A stretch of DNA of 64,000 nt from Marinobacter maritimus (GCF_007671675.1 NZ_VCGW01000003.1:496001-560000), one strand, 5' to 3'; shown: positions 36,458 to 44,756, numbered from the stretch's first letter. Program-made: numbers and translations. Notes: generated by a model not told the origin, from the letters alone.

Positions 36458-37684
36458 ATGGGGAGCTTTACAGTTAAGAAAGTTCAATCTCTGATCAAAG
36501 AAGGTTCACCAGGCCGCTTCAGTGATGGGGGAGGGCTATATCTGATGGTGCCCAAAAAGGGCGCACCCTACTGGATGCTTCGATACACGCTCGCTGGCAA
36601 GCGGCGTGAGTTGACGCTTGGTAGTTGCGAGCAGATTTCTCTGGCTGAAGCACGAGAGCAAGCTGTAGAGACCAAGAAGGGCATTCGCAGTGGCCTAGAT
36701 CCGATTGAAGCACGTAAGCGCGAGGAGCAAGCTACTCTCCGAACCGTCAGTGATCTCTTTGGTGACTGGTGCCAAGATCTAGAGAAACGCCTCAAGCACC
36801 CTCACATCCCAAAGCGAATCTTTATAAAAGAAGTTGCACCCTCAATAGGGCAGTTCACCTTGGATAGCGTTACTCCACTGGATGTGCGGGCCATCGTCAG
36901 AGCGGTAGCCAACAGCGGCCGCCCGGCCACCGCAAACGATACTCTGATGTACCTGAAGCAGCTGTTCAACCATGCCATTAAACTGGGTCTGCTCACTTAC
37001 AATCCAGCTGCGGCCTTCAGTGTCACTGATGCCGGAGGTATAGAGAAGAGCCGAGACAGGGCACTTGCTCTTGACGAGATTTCAAAGGTTTTCAAGATCT
37101 TCCGAGAAAACAGTGACAGCCTCACCCGAGACAATTATCTCGCCTGCGCACTACTGCTCGTTTTGGGTGTGCGAAAGACAGAGCTTACGGAAGCTCGATG
37201 GTCCGAGTTCGACTTGGAGAACCATCGGTGGCAGCTATCTGGGGAGCGCAGCAAGTCAGGTGCCGAGATCGTCATTCCGCTTCCCCTTCAAACTGCCAGT
37301 TGGCTGCATGAGCTCAAAATCCGTGCCGCGGGCTCAGGTTATGTTTTTCCCAATCGGCGCAGCAGCAAGCAGCCCTACATGGGCAAGGACACGTTGAACC
37401 GCGCCATTTCCAAGCTATTCGGTAGAGAGCCGGGGAGGAAAATACAGCCAGAGAACATGATGGGGGATGTCGCCCCGTTCACCGTGCATGACCTGCGACG
37501 TACTTGCCGTAGCTTGTTGGCTTCTACTGGTGTGCCTGGGCATGTGGCGGAGCGCTGCCTGAACCACAAACTGAAGGGGGTTGAAGGGATCTACGACCGC
37601 TATGACTACTTCGACGAGCGAAAAGAAGCCTTGGTCAAAGTGGCGGAGTTGGTTGCGCCGTCCATTGATGGTGCCCCTGGTTAA
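36458..37684 (+). CDS. int: P4-type tyrosine site-specific integrase
   Basis: 408-aa tyrosine recombinase. The N-terminal DUF4102 arm-binding domain (about 1-90) includes FSDGGGLYLMVPKKGAPYW. The core-binding helices cover about 100-190. Catalytic residues visible: Arg in LVLGVRKTELTEARW (about 230), His-x-x-Arg in VHDLRRTCRSLLAS (about 347), His/Lys region LNHKLKGVEG, and nucleophile Tyr in GIYDRYDYFDER (about 385). It starts with ATG 36458 behind GGAGG. It is read away from yicC, into the island. All catalytic positions are present, so the element may still be mobile. Confidence 0.92.
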   Translation: MGSFTVKKVQSLIKEGSPGRFSDGGGLYLMVPKKGAPYWMLRYTLAGKRRELTLGSCEQISLAEAREQAVETKKGIRSGLDPIEARKREEQATLRTVSDLFGDWCQDLEKRLKHPHIPKRIFIKEVAPSIGQFTLDSVTPLDVRAIVRAVANSGRPATANDTLMYLKQLFNHAIKLGLLTYNPAAAFSVTDAGGIEKSRDRALALDEISKVFKIFRENSDSLTRDNYLACALLLVLGVRKTELTEARWSEFDLENHRWQLSGERSKSGAEIVIPLPLQTASWLHELKIRAAGSGYVFPNRRSSKQPYMGKDTLNRAISKLFGREPGRKIQPENMMGDVAPFTVHDLRRTCRSLLASTGVPGHVAERCLNHKLKGVEGIYDRYDYFDERKEALVKVAELVAPSIDGAPG

Positions 37685-37863
37685 TCGCCCTTTATCATTT
37701 TTATATTTTTTCCTTAGTGAAGAAAGGCTGGTTGCCGGCCTAATTACAGGAAAAATCTAACGAAATGCACTATGATCGGAACGAAGTTGCGATAATTGCT
37801 GGTGAATAGGCAAGTGATAGTAGCTGTTACAGAACTTCAGTGACTATAGGAGCATTGCTCAAA

Positions 37864-38994
37864 ATGGAACGAGTATCTTTTCTCAAACCAAGGATGGCGG
37901 GGAAGCGCTTTGACGACCATGCGATTCCTCTGGAAATGCTCAAGGAGCTCGCGGTATTGGAGGAAATGATCGTTGAGGTTGCTAAGTGGCATTACCTTAG
38001 TGATCATCCGAAACGCGAACGCTCACCCAGAGGTTTCACTAAAGGTATTTCCGTCAAGCTGACCGCTATTGACGAGGGCAGTGCTATGCCTGACATGTCA
38101 CTGTTCGTCGATCAACGCCAACTTGTAACGCCAGCAAATCAGGATTATTTTGAGCGCGCCCGAGACAGCATCATCGACGCAATAGAGGCGGCAGAGCGAA
38201 ATACTGAGATCAAACAACATCTGCCAGAGTCACTGCTCGGCTACTTCGATAAGCTTGGAAGAGGTCTGCGTCCGGATGAATTTATTGATTTTGCCCCAGG
38301 GGTAGTCGGGCGGAGCGCAAGGTTGAATCAGGCTACGCGACGAGCATTGAGGCTGGCTTCTTCGCAACTGCAAGAACTGACTGAGGAGGTTAGCTTAAGA
38401 GGGATAATTCCTGAGGCAGACCAAGCCAAGCTTAGTTTTGAGTTGGAAGCTATTGGCGGGCTTAGAGTTTCAGGGCCTATTTCGATGCAGCACTTTGATA
38501 CCATTGTCAAAGCTTTCAATGGTTATCGAGACGGACTTCGAGTGAGTATACAAGGAATTGGTCTCTTTAGCCGGAACGGCCAACTGAAAAGCATGGTGGA
38601 AGTTGAGCACGTCACGCTGTTGGACGAATGCGATGTGGGCGCTCGGATTGATGAGCTGCGCCTGCTGCAAAATGGTTGGCTTGACGGCAAATTAGGCAAA
38701 TCTCTGGACTCTGGCCAATTGAACTGGTTGGAGAGTCGGCTGGATTCCTACCTGAGTGAACCTCTGCCATCTCCCTATTTATACCCGACCGCAGAGGGTG
38801 GTGTGCAGTTAGAGTGGAGCATCAATGCTTACGAGATAACATTGGATGTTGATCTGGCAGCCAAATCAGGACACTTTCATGCTTTGCATATGCCCACTGA
38901 GCAAGAAAGTGAATTAGAGCTGGACCTCTCAAAAGACGATGACTGGGAGGAAGTTGTCAGTATGCTTGCAAAATTGAACGGAGAGTACTCGTGA
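37864..38994 (+). CDS. Unknown island protein, first gene of a two-gene cassette
   Basis: 376 aa, soluble, acidic (start at ATG 37864, with AGGAG 11 nt upstream; GTG 37840 is the alternative). I do not recognise a named family. Residues 1-60 are helical and mixed-charge; the middle (about 95-230) is mostly helical with GYFDKLGRGLRPDEFIDF. The C-terminal third ends in a compact beta unit with PYLYPTAEGGVQLEWSINAY near 315-335, a 'PT-x-GG-x-x-LEW' element I associate with small uncharacterised proteins of mobile DNA. The stop overlaps the next start by 4 nt (GTGA), so the two products are made together. It sits in the integrase-adjacent slot where islands often carry toxin-antitoxin or defence genes; that role is inference. 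Confidence 0.75.
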   Translation: MERVSFLKPRMAGKRFDDHAIPLEMLKELAVLEEMIVEVAKWHYLSDHPKRERSPRGFTKGISVKLTAIDEGSAMPDMSLFVDQRQLVTPANQDYFERARDSIIDAIEAAERNTEIKQHLPESLLGYFDKLGRGLRPDEFIDFAPGVVGRSARLNQATRRALRLASSQLQELTEEVSLRGIIPEADQAKLSFELEAIGGLRVSGPISMQHFDTIVKAFNGYRDGLRVSIQGIGLFSRNGQLKSMVEVEHVTLLDECDVGARIDELRLLQNGWLDGKLGKSLDSGQLNWLESRLDSYLSEPLPSPYLYPTAEGGVQLEWSINAYEITLDVDLAAKSGHFHALHMPTEQESELELDLSKDDDWEEVVSMLAKLNGEYS

Positions 38995-39371
38995 AGGAAG
39001 ACACCCGGCTACTGAGGCAAGTCCATCCAAGCTTTATCCAAAATGGCAGAGTTTCTTCGCAGGCCTTTCGACCTACTCCGAAGGACGGTAAGAAACTGTC
39101 GGTATATGACGGTGACGCTATAGAGGCGCCAGCCGCTTATGAGCATTACACTAAATCCCTGAGACAATCCTCGAACGGAGTTATGGCCGTGACTTGTCAA
39201 GAGTGTGCGCAGTTAGAACTTGATGCACAGAATGATCCTTTAGAAGATTTCCCCGAACATGCGCTCATCGACTTCAGTCCTTATGGTACAAGTGCAACCG
39301 AAAAGAAGGCTAAACTTCTGAGGAAAAGGGCAGAGGAGCGTAATTGGCTTTTCTGGAATACTGGTAGCTGA
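38991..39371 (+). CDS. Unknown island protein, second gene of the two-gene cassette
   Basis: 126 aa, no signal or membrane segment. The start is GTG 38991, inside the previous stop codon overlap. Distinct motifs are VHPSFIQNGRVSSQAFRPT (about 11-29), KKLSVYDGDAIEAPAAYEHY (about 34-53), GVMAVTCQECAQLELD and EHALIDFSP; the C-terminus is Lys/Arg-rich (KKAKLLRKRAEERNWLFW). I recall proteins of this shape beside the preceding type in diverse bacteria but know of no function. Small size, coupling to a larger partner and island location are compatible with a toxin-antitoxin or regulatory pair. Confidence 0.75.
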   Translation: MKEDTRLLRQVHPSFIQNGRVSSQAFRPTPKDGKKLSVYDGDAIEAPAAYEHYTKSLRQSSNGVMAVTCQECAQLELDAQNDPLEDFPEHALIDFSPYGTSATEKKAKLLRKRAEERNWLFWNTGS

Positions 39372-39432
39372 TTCCGACTCGCCTTTCCCCTCAGATTCGC
39401 GGCAGGCTCGAGTTCTACAGTGAGGAGCATTC

Positions 39433-39597
39433 TCAGCGGCTTGCTCCCGAGAAATGGTAGTCGGTTTCTCTCTGGAACTTTTCACAGCTGAGGCATCTTT
39501 TGGGCAAGTGGTATACCTGACGTTCCTTGTTGCGACTTACCACAACACACGGTTTGTTTGGCTTTGTCCATTTATGGCGCATGCTGTTACCAGCCAT
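39433..39597 (-). CDS. Possible small basic protein with CxxC motif
   Basis: An open frame of 54 codons on the minus strand starts at ATG 39597, preceded by AGGA at 7 nt. It encodes a basic peptide (MAGNSMRHKWTKPNKPC ...) with a CLSC motif near residue 40 and ends HFSGASR. It is below the size of most annotations, but codon composition and the start context are plausible. The rest of 39,372-39,796 shows no gene. Confidence 0.35.
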   Translation of the reverse strand: MAGNSMRHKWTKPNKPCVVVSRNKERQVYHLPKRCLSCEKFQRETDYHFSGASR

Positions 39598-39796
39598 GTG
39601 CGTCCTATTTTTTGATCTTTTTAATATGCACCTGTCAAGCCTAAAAGCTCCGTGAGCGTTTTTTAATCACGTCTTACCGTTTTCGTTAACAAAAGCATCA
39701 CCTCTCGTATCCAATCAACGAAATTTCAAACATATATCACCTCTGTGAACCAAGGTCCTAACAATGCCTTCCCTCCCAATTCACAGAGGAAAACCA

Positions 39797-40147
39797 ATGT
39801 CTGAACAATGTCCTAACTGCCAGTCTGTCCGGATTGGCAAGAACAATTACGGTAAGAAAACGGCTGGTGTGGTCGGAGCGTCTGCTGGTACTTATGGCGG
39901 CTACGCGGCTGCAACGGCTGGTGCTCAAGCGGGTGCGTCTCTTGGGGTCGTTGCTGGCCCCGTTGGTGCAGCGGTAGGTGGTATCGGTGGTGCCCTAATC
40001 GGTGCGTTGCTTGGTGGCGCAACCGGTGCATCTGCTGGCGTGATTCTGGGCGATGTCCTGGATGATCGTGTTCTCGACAACTATCACTGCCTTGAGTGCG
40101 GCTATTCCTTCAGTACTGATTCCGACTCTCACGACGATATCCGTTAA
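39797..40147 (+). CDS. Glycine-zipper protein with split zinc-ribbon cysteines
   Basis: 116 aa from ATG 39797 (AGAGGAA upstream). The N-terminus has CPNC (residues 5-8) and the C-terminus CLEC (near 100), which together could bind one zinc. Between them lies a long glycine/alanine-rich hydrophobic stretch (about 23-85: AGTYGGYAAATAGAQAGASL, VGGIGGALIGALLGGATG) of the glycine-zipper type, able to insert in or disturb membranes. The protein heads the recombination block of the island. Function unknown; lambda-like islands often carry similar small zipper proteins. Confidence 0.75.
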   Translation: MSEQCPNCQSVRIGKNNYGKKTAGVVGASAGTYGGYAAATAGAQAGASLGVVAGPVGAAVGGIGGALIGALLGGATGASAGVILGDVLDDRVLDNYHCLECGYSFSTDSDSHDDIR

Positions 40148-40178
40148 TTCCCCTCGCATATTTCAAAGGAGAACAACC

Positions 40179-41141
40179 ATGGCTCATCTTGTTGAACAAA
40201 TGGCCTACGTTGGCCAAACCCCGTGGCATGGCCTGGGGAGTGAACTGACTTCAAATCAGCCCTTGGAAGTTTGGGCAAAGCAGGCTGGCTTGGATTGGCA
40301 GATTGAAGAAAGCCCGGTGCGCTTCGTCACCAATTCCGGTGGCCCTCTCGGAGAGATTTTGGCTTATCCGGATAGCAAGGTGCTGTATCGCTCGGATACC
40401 AAAGCTCCATTGTCTGTTGTTGGCAACCGGTTCAAGGTTGTTCAGCCAGAAGAGATCCTGGAATTCTACAGGGATCTGACAGAAGTCTCTGGTTTTGAGC
40501 TGGAAACAGCAGGTGTTTTGAAAGGTGGTCGAAAAATGTGGGCACTGGCGCGTACCGGTCAATTTGGTGTGCTGAAGGGCAACGACCAAACCAATGGCTA
40601 CGTGCTTCTGGCCACAGCCTGTGATGGAACCATGGCCACAACCGCACAATTCACCAGTATTCGTGTGGTGTGCAACAACACTCTTGCGGTTGCGCTGAAG
40701 GATGCCACCGCAACGGCAGTTAAGGTGAAGCACAACACTGCCTTTGATGCGAACCTGGTCAAGAAGCAGTTGGGCATATCGGTTACTGCGTGGGACGACT
40801 TTATGTATCGCCTGAAAACATTGAGCGAACGCAAGGTCAAAACCACAGAAGCACGAAACTACTTCCTGAAAGTGTTCACGGAGGATGTGAAAGAGGGCGT
40901 CGGTAAAACTAACGAGCGATCCATGGCCCGCGCACTCGCGCTTTATGAAGGTGAGGGCATGGGTGCCGCTTTGGCCTCGTCAGATGGCACGGCTTATGGA
41001 ATGCTGAGCGCAGTCACTGAATTTATCGACCACCACCGCAGAGCCAAAACCATTGATCACCGGGTAGATTCTGCCTGGTTTGGAACCGGCGCCGCCGTTA
41101 AGAACCGGGCGCTAGAGCAGGCCATGTCACTTGTGGCTTAA
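40179..41141 (+). CDS. DUF932 phage/plasmid-related protein
   Basis: 320 aa from ATG 40179, 8 nt after AAGGAG. The family signature is clear: MAYVGQTPWHGLGSEL (about 9-24), LYRSDTKAPLSVVGNRFKVVQPEEILEFY, then GGRKMWALARTG and TSIRVVCNNTLAVAL near 160-175. DUF932 (TIGR03299) proteins are common on plasmids, conjugative elements and phages next to recombination genes; their biochemical role is unclear. A strong terminator follows directly. Confidence 0.88.
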   Translation: MAHLVEQMAYVGQTPWHGLGSELTSNQPLEVWAKQAGLDWQIEESPVRFVTNSGGPLGEILAYPDSKVLYRSDTKAPLSVVGNRFKVVQPEEILEFYRDLTEVSGFELETAGVLKGGRKMWALARTGQFGVLKGNDQTNGYVLLATACDGTMATTAQFTSIRVVCNNTLAVALKDATATAVKVKHNTAFDANLVKKQLGISVTAWDDFMYRLKTLSERKVKTTEARNYFLKVFTEDVKEGVGKTNERSMARALALYEGEGMGAALASSDGTAYGMLSAVTEFIDHHRRAKTIDHRVDSAWFGTGAAVKNRALEQAMSLVA

Positions 41142-41169
41142 CACTGCTTACTAAAACCAAAACGTCATA

Positions 41170-41209
41170 AAGCCCCGCTTGAGCCTATTGCTCTTGCGGG
41201 GCTTTTTTA
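41170..41209 (+). terminator. Terminator between DUF932 and YqaJ genes
   Basis: AAGCCCCGC and GCGGGGCTT form a 9-bp stem with a 16-nt loop, followed by TTTTTAT. It stands 29 nt after the DUF932 stop and just before the next ribosome-binding site. Confidence 0.88.
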
Positions 41210-41226
41210 TGTCTGGAGGAAACATC

Positions 41227-42228
41227 ATGGGCATGAGTGCAAAAGCAATTCAGAAGCAGCGTCCAGCTTTGCGGCTGGTCTCCACCAAAGATCTAAGTCG
41301 GGATGAATGGCTGAAGGTGCGCAAGAAGGGTATTGGCAGTAGCGATGCCTCTGCAGCCATTGGCATGAACCCGTATCAATCTCAGCTTGAGCTATGGATG
41401 GTCAAAACGGGCCGGGATGCTGGTCTGCCAAAGCCAAATTCCGATGATCCTAAATCCCCTGTGTACTGGGGGCATGTCTTGGAGCCAATCGTCGCTGAAC
41501 AATACAGCCAGCAGACAGGCCGAAAGGTGCGCCGAGTGAACGCGGTGCTGCAGCATTCCGATCCTGACAAACACTGGATGCTGGCTAACCTCGATTACTC
41601 GGTAGCAGCCGATGACGAGGTGCAGATTCTTGAGTGTAAAACCGCAGGGGAATTCGGATCGCAGCTCTGGAAAGACGGTGTGCCGGATTACATCCAGTGC
41701 CAGGTTCAGCACCAGTTGGCGGTCACTGGCAAACAGGCAGCGGATGTGTGCGTTCTGTTGTGTGGCCAAGAGCTCAAAATTTACCGGATTGAGCGGAATG
41801 AAGAGCTCATCGATGCCCTGATTACGCTGGAGCGTCAGTTCTGGGATTTCGTGGAAACGGATACGCCACCACCTGCCGATGGAACCGATTCTGCAGACCG
41901 CGCACTACGCCATCTGTACCCGGTAGATCAAGGCGAAACTCTGGACTTCAGCCAAAGCAAGGAGCTGTCCCAAGCCTTTGACGAGCTTCTGGCTATCCGG
42001 TCTGAAATGGAAACCCTGAAGTCTACAGAGTCGCACCTAAAGCAACGAATTCAGAGCCAAATGGGGGAGGCCTCAAAGGCCACCTTCCCAAGCGGCAGTG
42101 TTAGCTGGAAACGAAGCAAAGACTCCGTTGCGTTGAACACCAAAAAACTGCTTAAGGAACAGCCAGAGCTGCTGGAGCATTACCCACTTACCAGGCCGGG
42201 AAGCCGGCGATTCCTCATGCAAGCATGA
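41227..42228 (+). CDS. YqaJ-family viral-type recombination exonuclease
   Basis: 333-aa protein of the lambda-exonuclease/YqaJ nuclease fold. Motif I is GIGSSDASAAIGMNPYQS near 36-53. The Glu of WGHVLEPIVAEQYSQQTG lies near 85, ANLDYSV follows, and the catalytic E-x-K is in VQILECKTAGEFG near 137-149, with YIQCQVQHQLAV after it. Such nucleases resect DNA ends and work with a single-strand annealing protein. Start ATG 41227 with GGAGGAA upstream; 16 extra upstream codons of open frame overlap the terminator and are not used. Confidence 0.9.
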   Translation: MGMSAKAIQKQRPALRLVSTKDLSRDEWLKVRKKGIGSSDASAAIGMNPYQSQLELWMVKTGRDAGLPKPNSDDPKSPVYWGHVLEPIVAEQYSQQTGRKVRRVNAVLQHSDPDKHWMLANLDYSVAADDEVQILECKTAGEFGSQLWKDGVPDYIQCQVQHQLAVTGKQAADVCVLLCGQELKIYRIERNEELIDALITLERQFWDFVETDTPPPADGTDSADRALRHLYPVDQGETLDFSQSKELSQAFDELLAIRSEMETLKSTESHLKQRIQSQMGEASKATFPSGSVSWKRSKDSVALNTKKLLKEQPELLEHYPLTRPGSRRFLMQA

Positions 42229-42236
42229 ACACCCCT

Positions 42237-42275
42237 TGGCCACGCGGGTATGACAAATGCCCCGTGGCCCTTTTT
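42237..42275 (+). terminator. Terminator between YqaJ and RDF-like genes
   Basis: GGCCACG and CGTGGCC form a 7-bp GC-rich stem extended by CGGG/CCC pairing, followed by CTTTTTC. It lies 10 nt after the YqaJ stop. Confidence 0.8.
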
Positions 42276-42288
42276 CAGGAGAGTCATC

Positions 42289-43176
42289 ATGATTAAAGGT
42301 TTAGCGATTACGCCCCCGGTGTTGGGGCGTATCAGTATTGGTCGGGTCGTTGAGAAGAACGGTATCCGGCTACCTCAGAAAGATAATCAATTTACCATTA
42401 CCTCGCAGATTCAGGAAAAGGATGGGTGGCTACTGCATCCCATGGACGAAGAACTGCGAAAGGATGCGCCAAACGGCAAGCTGCGAACCATTCCGGTACG
42501 CATGTTGTTCAACGATGCGGATCTCAATTTGCGGGCGGAATACACCATGTTCGACCGGAAAAGTGGACGACCAATGTGTGTAGGTGATGGCGATACATGT
42601 AGGCGCCTCACGCAGTCAGGAGTGCAGTCCTTGCCATGCCCGGGGCCAACGTTGTGTGAGTTCGGTAAAGGCGGACTGTGTAAGCCCTACGGTCGTTTAA
42701 ACGTAAAGGTGGGTGATGACGATGACCTGGGTACATTTATCTTCCGCACCACTGGCTACAACAGCATACGGACACTGGCGGCGCGGCTTAGTTATTACCA
42801 AGCAGTCTCTGGGGGCTTACTGGCATACATGCCGCTGGAATTGAAGCTTCGAGGGAAGAGCACGACGCAAAGCCGTCGCACACCGATCTACTATGTGGAT
42901 TTGGTGATCAAGGAAGGGTTTTTGCTGCAGGAGGCTGTGGCTGACGCAAGGGAGAAAGCTAAACAAATGAAAGAGGAGGGCGTTAACCAGAATGCGCTGG
43001 ACGCTGCGGCGACGAAGGGATTTGGTAATGCACTGTTTGAGTATGATGAGGATGAAATGTCTGACGTGGCGGAAGAGTTTTATCCAAGCGAGCCGCCCGC
43101 CAAAATGAATAATCCTTCAATTAGCATGTCGACATTTCAGAGGGGCGTGGAGAGAGATAAGTTGAAAACAGGTTAA
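42289..43176 (+). CDS. Gp3/recombination-directionality-factor-like cysteine-rich protein
   Basis: 295 aa from ATG 42289. A cysteine cluster near 90-125 (PMCVGDGDTCRRL, LPCPGPTLCEFGKGGLCKPY) suggests bound zinc or an Fe-S centre, followed by LGTFIFRTTGYNSIRTLAAR. The layout resembles the phage phiBT1 Gp3-like recombination directionality factor family and proteins labelled 'hydrolase or metal-binding' on integrative elements. Here it most likely belongs to the DUF932-YqaJ recombination block; it could be the annealing or directionality partner, which I cannot decide by reading. The C-terminal tail (about 235-295) is acidic and low complexity. Confidence 0.7.
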   Translation: MIKGLAITPPVLGRISIGRVVEKNGIRLPQKDNQFTITSQIQEKDGWLLHPMDEELRKDAPNGKLRTIPVRMLFNDADLNLRAEYTMFDRKSGRPMCVGDGDTCRRLTQSGVQSLPCPGPTLCEFGKGGLCKPYGRLNVKVGDDDDLGTFIFRTTGYNSIRTLAARLSYYQAVSGGLLAYMPLELKLRGKSTTQSRRTPIYYVDLVIKEGFLLQEAVADAREKAKQMKEEGVNQNALDAAATKGFGNALFEYDEDEMSDVAEEFYPSEPPAKMNNPSISMSTFQRGVERDKLKTG

Positions 43177-43190
43177 TCAAGGGTGACAAA

Positions 43191-43218
43191 ACAGGCAGCC
43201 GAAACACCGGCTGCCTGT
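43191..43218 (+). terminator. Hairpin after the recombination block
   Basis: ACAGGCAGCCG and CGGCTGCCTGT form a perfect 11-bp stem with a 6-nt loop, 15 nt after the RDF-like gene. It has no adjoining T-run; a T-run (TTTTTT) stands 15 nt later. Confidence 0.7.
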
Positions 43219-43296
43219 AAACGAACTTCACATTTTTTCCAGAAAGGGAGTCCGTGGATGCGGAAATGTGAACCGAGGCATCAATTCCGACTGAAT

Positions 43297-43917
43297 TCAG
43301 GAACCCTCCTGAATAAGAGCTATGAGGTCATGTCGAATTTCTTCCCCGCTCAGATCGGTTCGCATTAACAAGCGGGGGTTGCCTCCGCGATCAAATACAT
43401 AAATTGCGCTGCTGTGGGACACGGCATAATTACCATCCGGATCCGGTTCCTCATAACCGAAGGTGGTCCGATATCTTTTTGCCAGTTCGCGAAGTTGAGG
43501 TTCTTTTCCGGTGAGCCCCACAATATTGTCACCAAAAAAATCGACGTATTTTGCGAGGCGCTCAGGCGTATCACGTCGAGGATCGACACTCACGAACAAA
43601 GTGAGTACTTCTTCCTGAAGCTTCGGGTCCAGGCCACTGGTTGCCTGATTGAGTTTTCGCAGGGCCGTCGGGCAAACATCGGGGCACGAGGTAAACCCGA
43701 AAAACAGCATTCTTACGCGGCCACTGTAATCACTGCCAGACACCGGATCGCCTTGGCTGTTGATTAAGTCGAATTCCAGCTCAGGCATCAGGCCACTGAT
43801 ATTTTTCCCATGCCAGTCCTCATCGTTGCCAAAACAACCAGTAAGCAGCACGGGCATCACCAGCAATAAAATAGCCGGTAAGGTCTTTGTCCAGTGTAGC
43901 CAGAAACGGTTGATCAT
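43297..43917 (-). CDS. SCO1/SenC/PrrC-type copper chaperone lipoprotein
   Basis: 206 aa. The N-terminal signal ends in VLLTGC, predicting a lipoprotein facing the periplasm. The thioredoxin-fold domain has the copper-binding C-x3-C in FGFTSCPDVCPTALRKL near 75-91 and the distal His in AVSHSSAIYVFDRGG near 165. SCO proteins deliver copper to the CuA site of cytochrome c oxidase. It overlaps the ctaG-like gene by 4 nt (ATGA) and is the last gene of the DsbA-like / CtaG / SCO operon. No oxidase subunits are in the window. Confidence 0.9.
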   Translation of the reverse strand: MINRFWLHWTKTLPAILLLVMPVLLTGCFGNDEDWHGKNISGLMPELEFDLINSQGDPVSGSDYSGRVRMLFFGFTSCPDVCPTALRKLNQATSGLDPKLQEEVLTLFVSVDPRRDTPERLAKYVDFFGDNIVGLTGKEPQLRELAKRYRTTFGYEEPDPDGNYAVSHSSAIYVFDRGGNPRLLMRTDLSGEEIRHDLIALIQEGS

Positions 43918-44756
43918 GAGGCTCTTTCCTGCAGCTTTTTGGAATGATTGGTGTATTTCCCGTCTTCATGCATGGTACGGCGGAGTATCAGAAGAATGCC
44001 GAGGACGCTCATCATGGCAGGTGGAATGTAGGTCAGTATACCGCCGAGGAGTTGGTCGACTTCCGGGTCCAGGGGCCAGGCACGGCCACAGACTTCGTAA
44101 ACGTCGTAAACCATGTCTCTTGAGAATACGATCCATGCCCCCAGCAACATCTGGAGCACGCCTGCCGCCGCAAGCAGTAACATCCGTCTTCCGTAACCCA
44201 GTGACGAGGTAATGGCGGGTGGCCGGGGATCAAAAATCAACCACCAGAATAATAATCCGTCCAGCAGCATGCTCCAGTTCATGATCCAATACAGGTCTCG
44301 GCTGAGCATGGCGTCGAAATGAATTGGTGGCCACAGCCAGAAATAGATAAGACCTACAAACAGGAAGAGAGCGATGATGGGGTATTGCAGTACTTGATAC
44401 ACCCAGCCCACAGGCCGGAAGGCATTTTTTAAGCCGGGACTCATTCTGCTGTGCCAGAATCGCATTACTGGTAGGGGGTTCGACAACGCAATCAGTATTG
44501 GGCCGATGTGGTGAAGAATGAGGTGCTGGCCGCGATGGACGAAGAACATATACTGCGCGTAATAGTCGAAGCGAGTCTGCATGACGCCATAGCAAATCAT
44601 GACGCCCAGAATGAAGGCAAAGATCCTCAGAGCGCCCGGCCGCTCTTCGTCTGGCATTCGCAGAAGGCCGACGCCGTAAAATCCAAGCACGAGCATAAAG
44701 CTCAGCACGGTCAGCGGCGAGAAATCGTAAGGTAACAGGTAGACGAGTAGTGACAT
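43914..44756 (-). CDS. ctaG: CtaG-type cytochrome c oxidase assembly membrane protein (caa3_CtaG)
   Basis: 280 aa with about seven hydrophobic segments. The conserved histidine-containing stretch is HRGQHLILHHIGPILIALSN near 95-114, followed by NPLPVMRFWHS. Further helices include IALFLFVGLIYFWLWPP and MSVLGILLILRR. The caa3_CtaG family participates in copper insertion and assembly of oxidases in Bacillus and proteobacteria. Position between a DsbA-like gene (20 nt away) and SCO supports a role in copper-centre maturation. Confidence 0.85.
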   Translation of the reverse strand: MSLLVYLLPYDFSPLTVLSFMLVLGFYGVGLLRMPDEERPGALRIFAFILGVMICYGVMQTRFDYYAQYMFFVHRGQHLILHHIGPILIALSNPLPVMRFWHSRMSPGLKNAFRPVGWVYQVLQYPIIALFLFVGLIYFWLWPPIHFDAMLSRDLYWIMNWSMLLDGLLFWWLIFDPRPPAITSSLGYGRRMLLLAAAGVLQMLLGAWIVFSRDMVYDVYEVCGRAWPLDPEVDQLLGGILTYIPPAMMSVLGILLILRRTMHEDGKYTNHSKKLQERAS

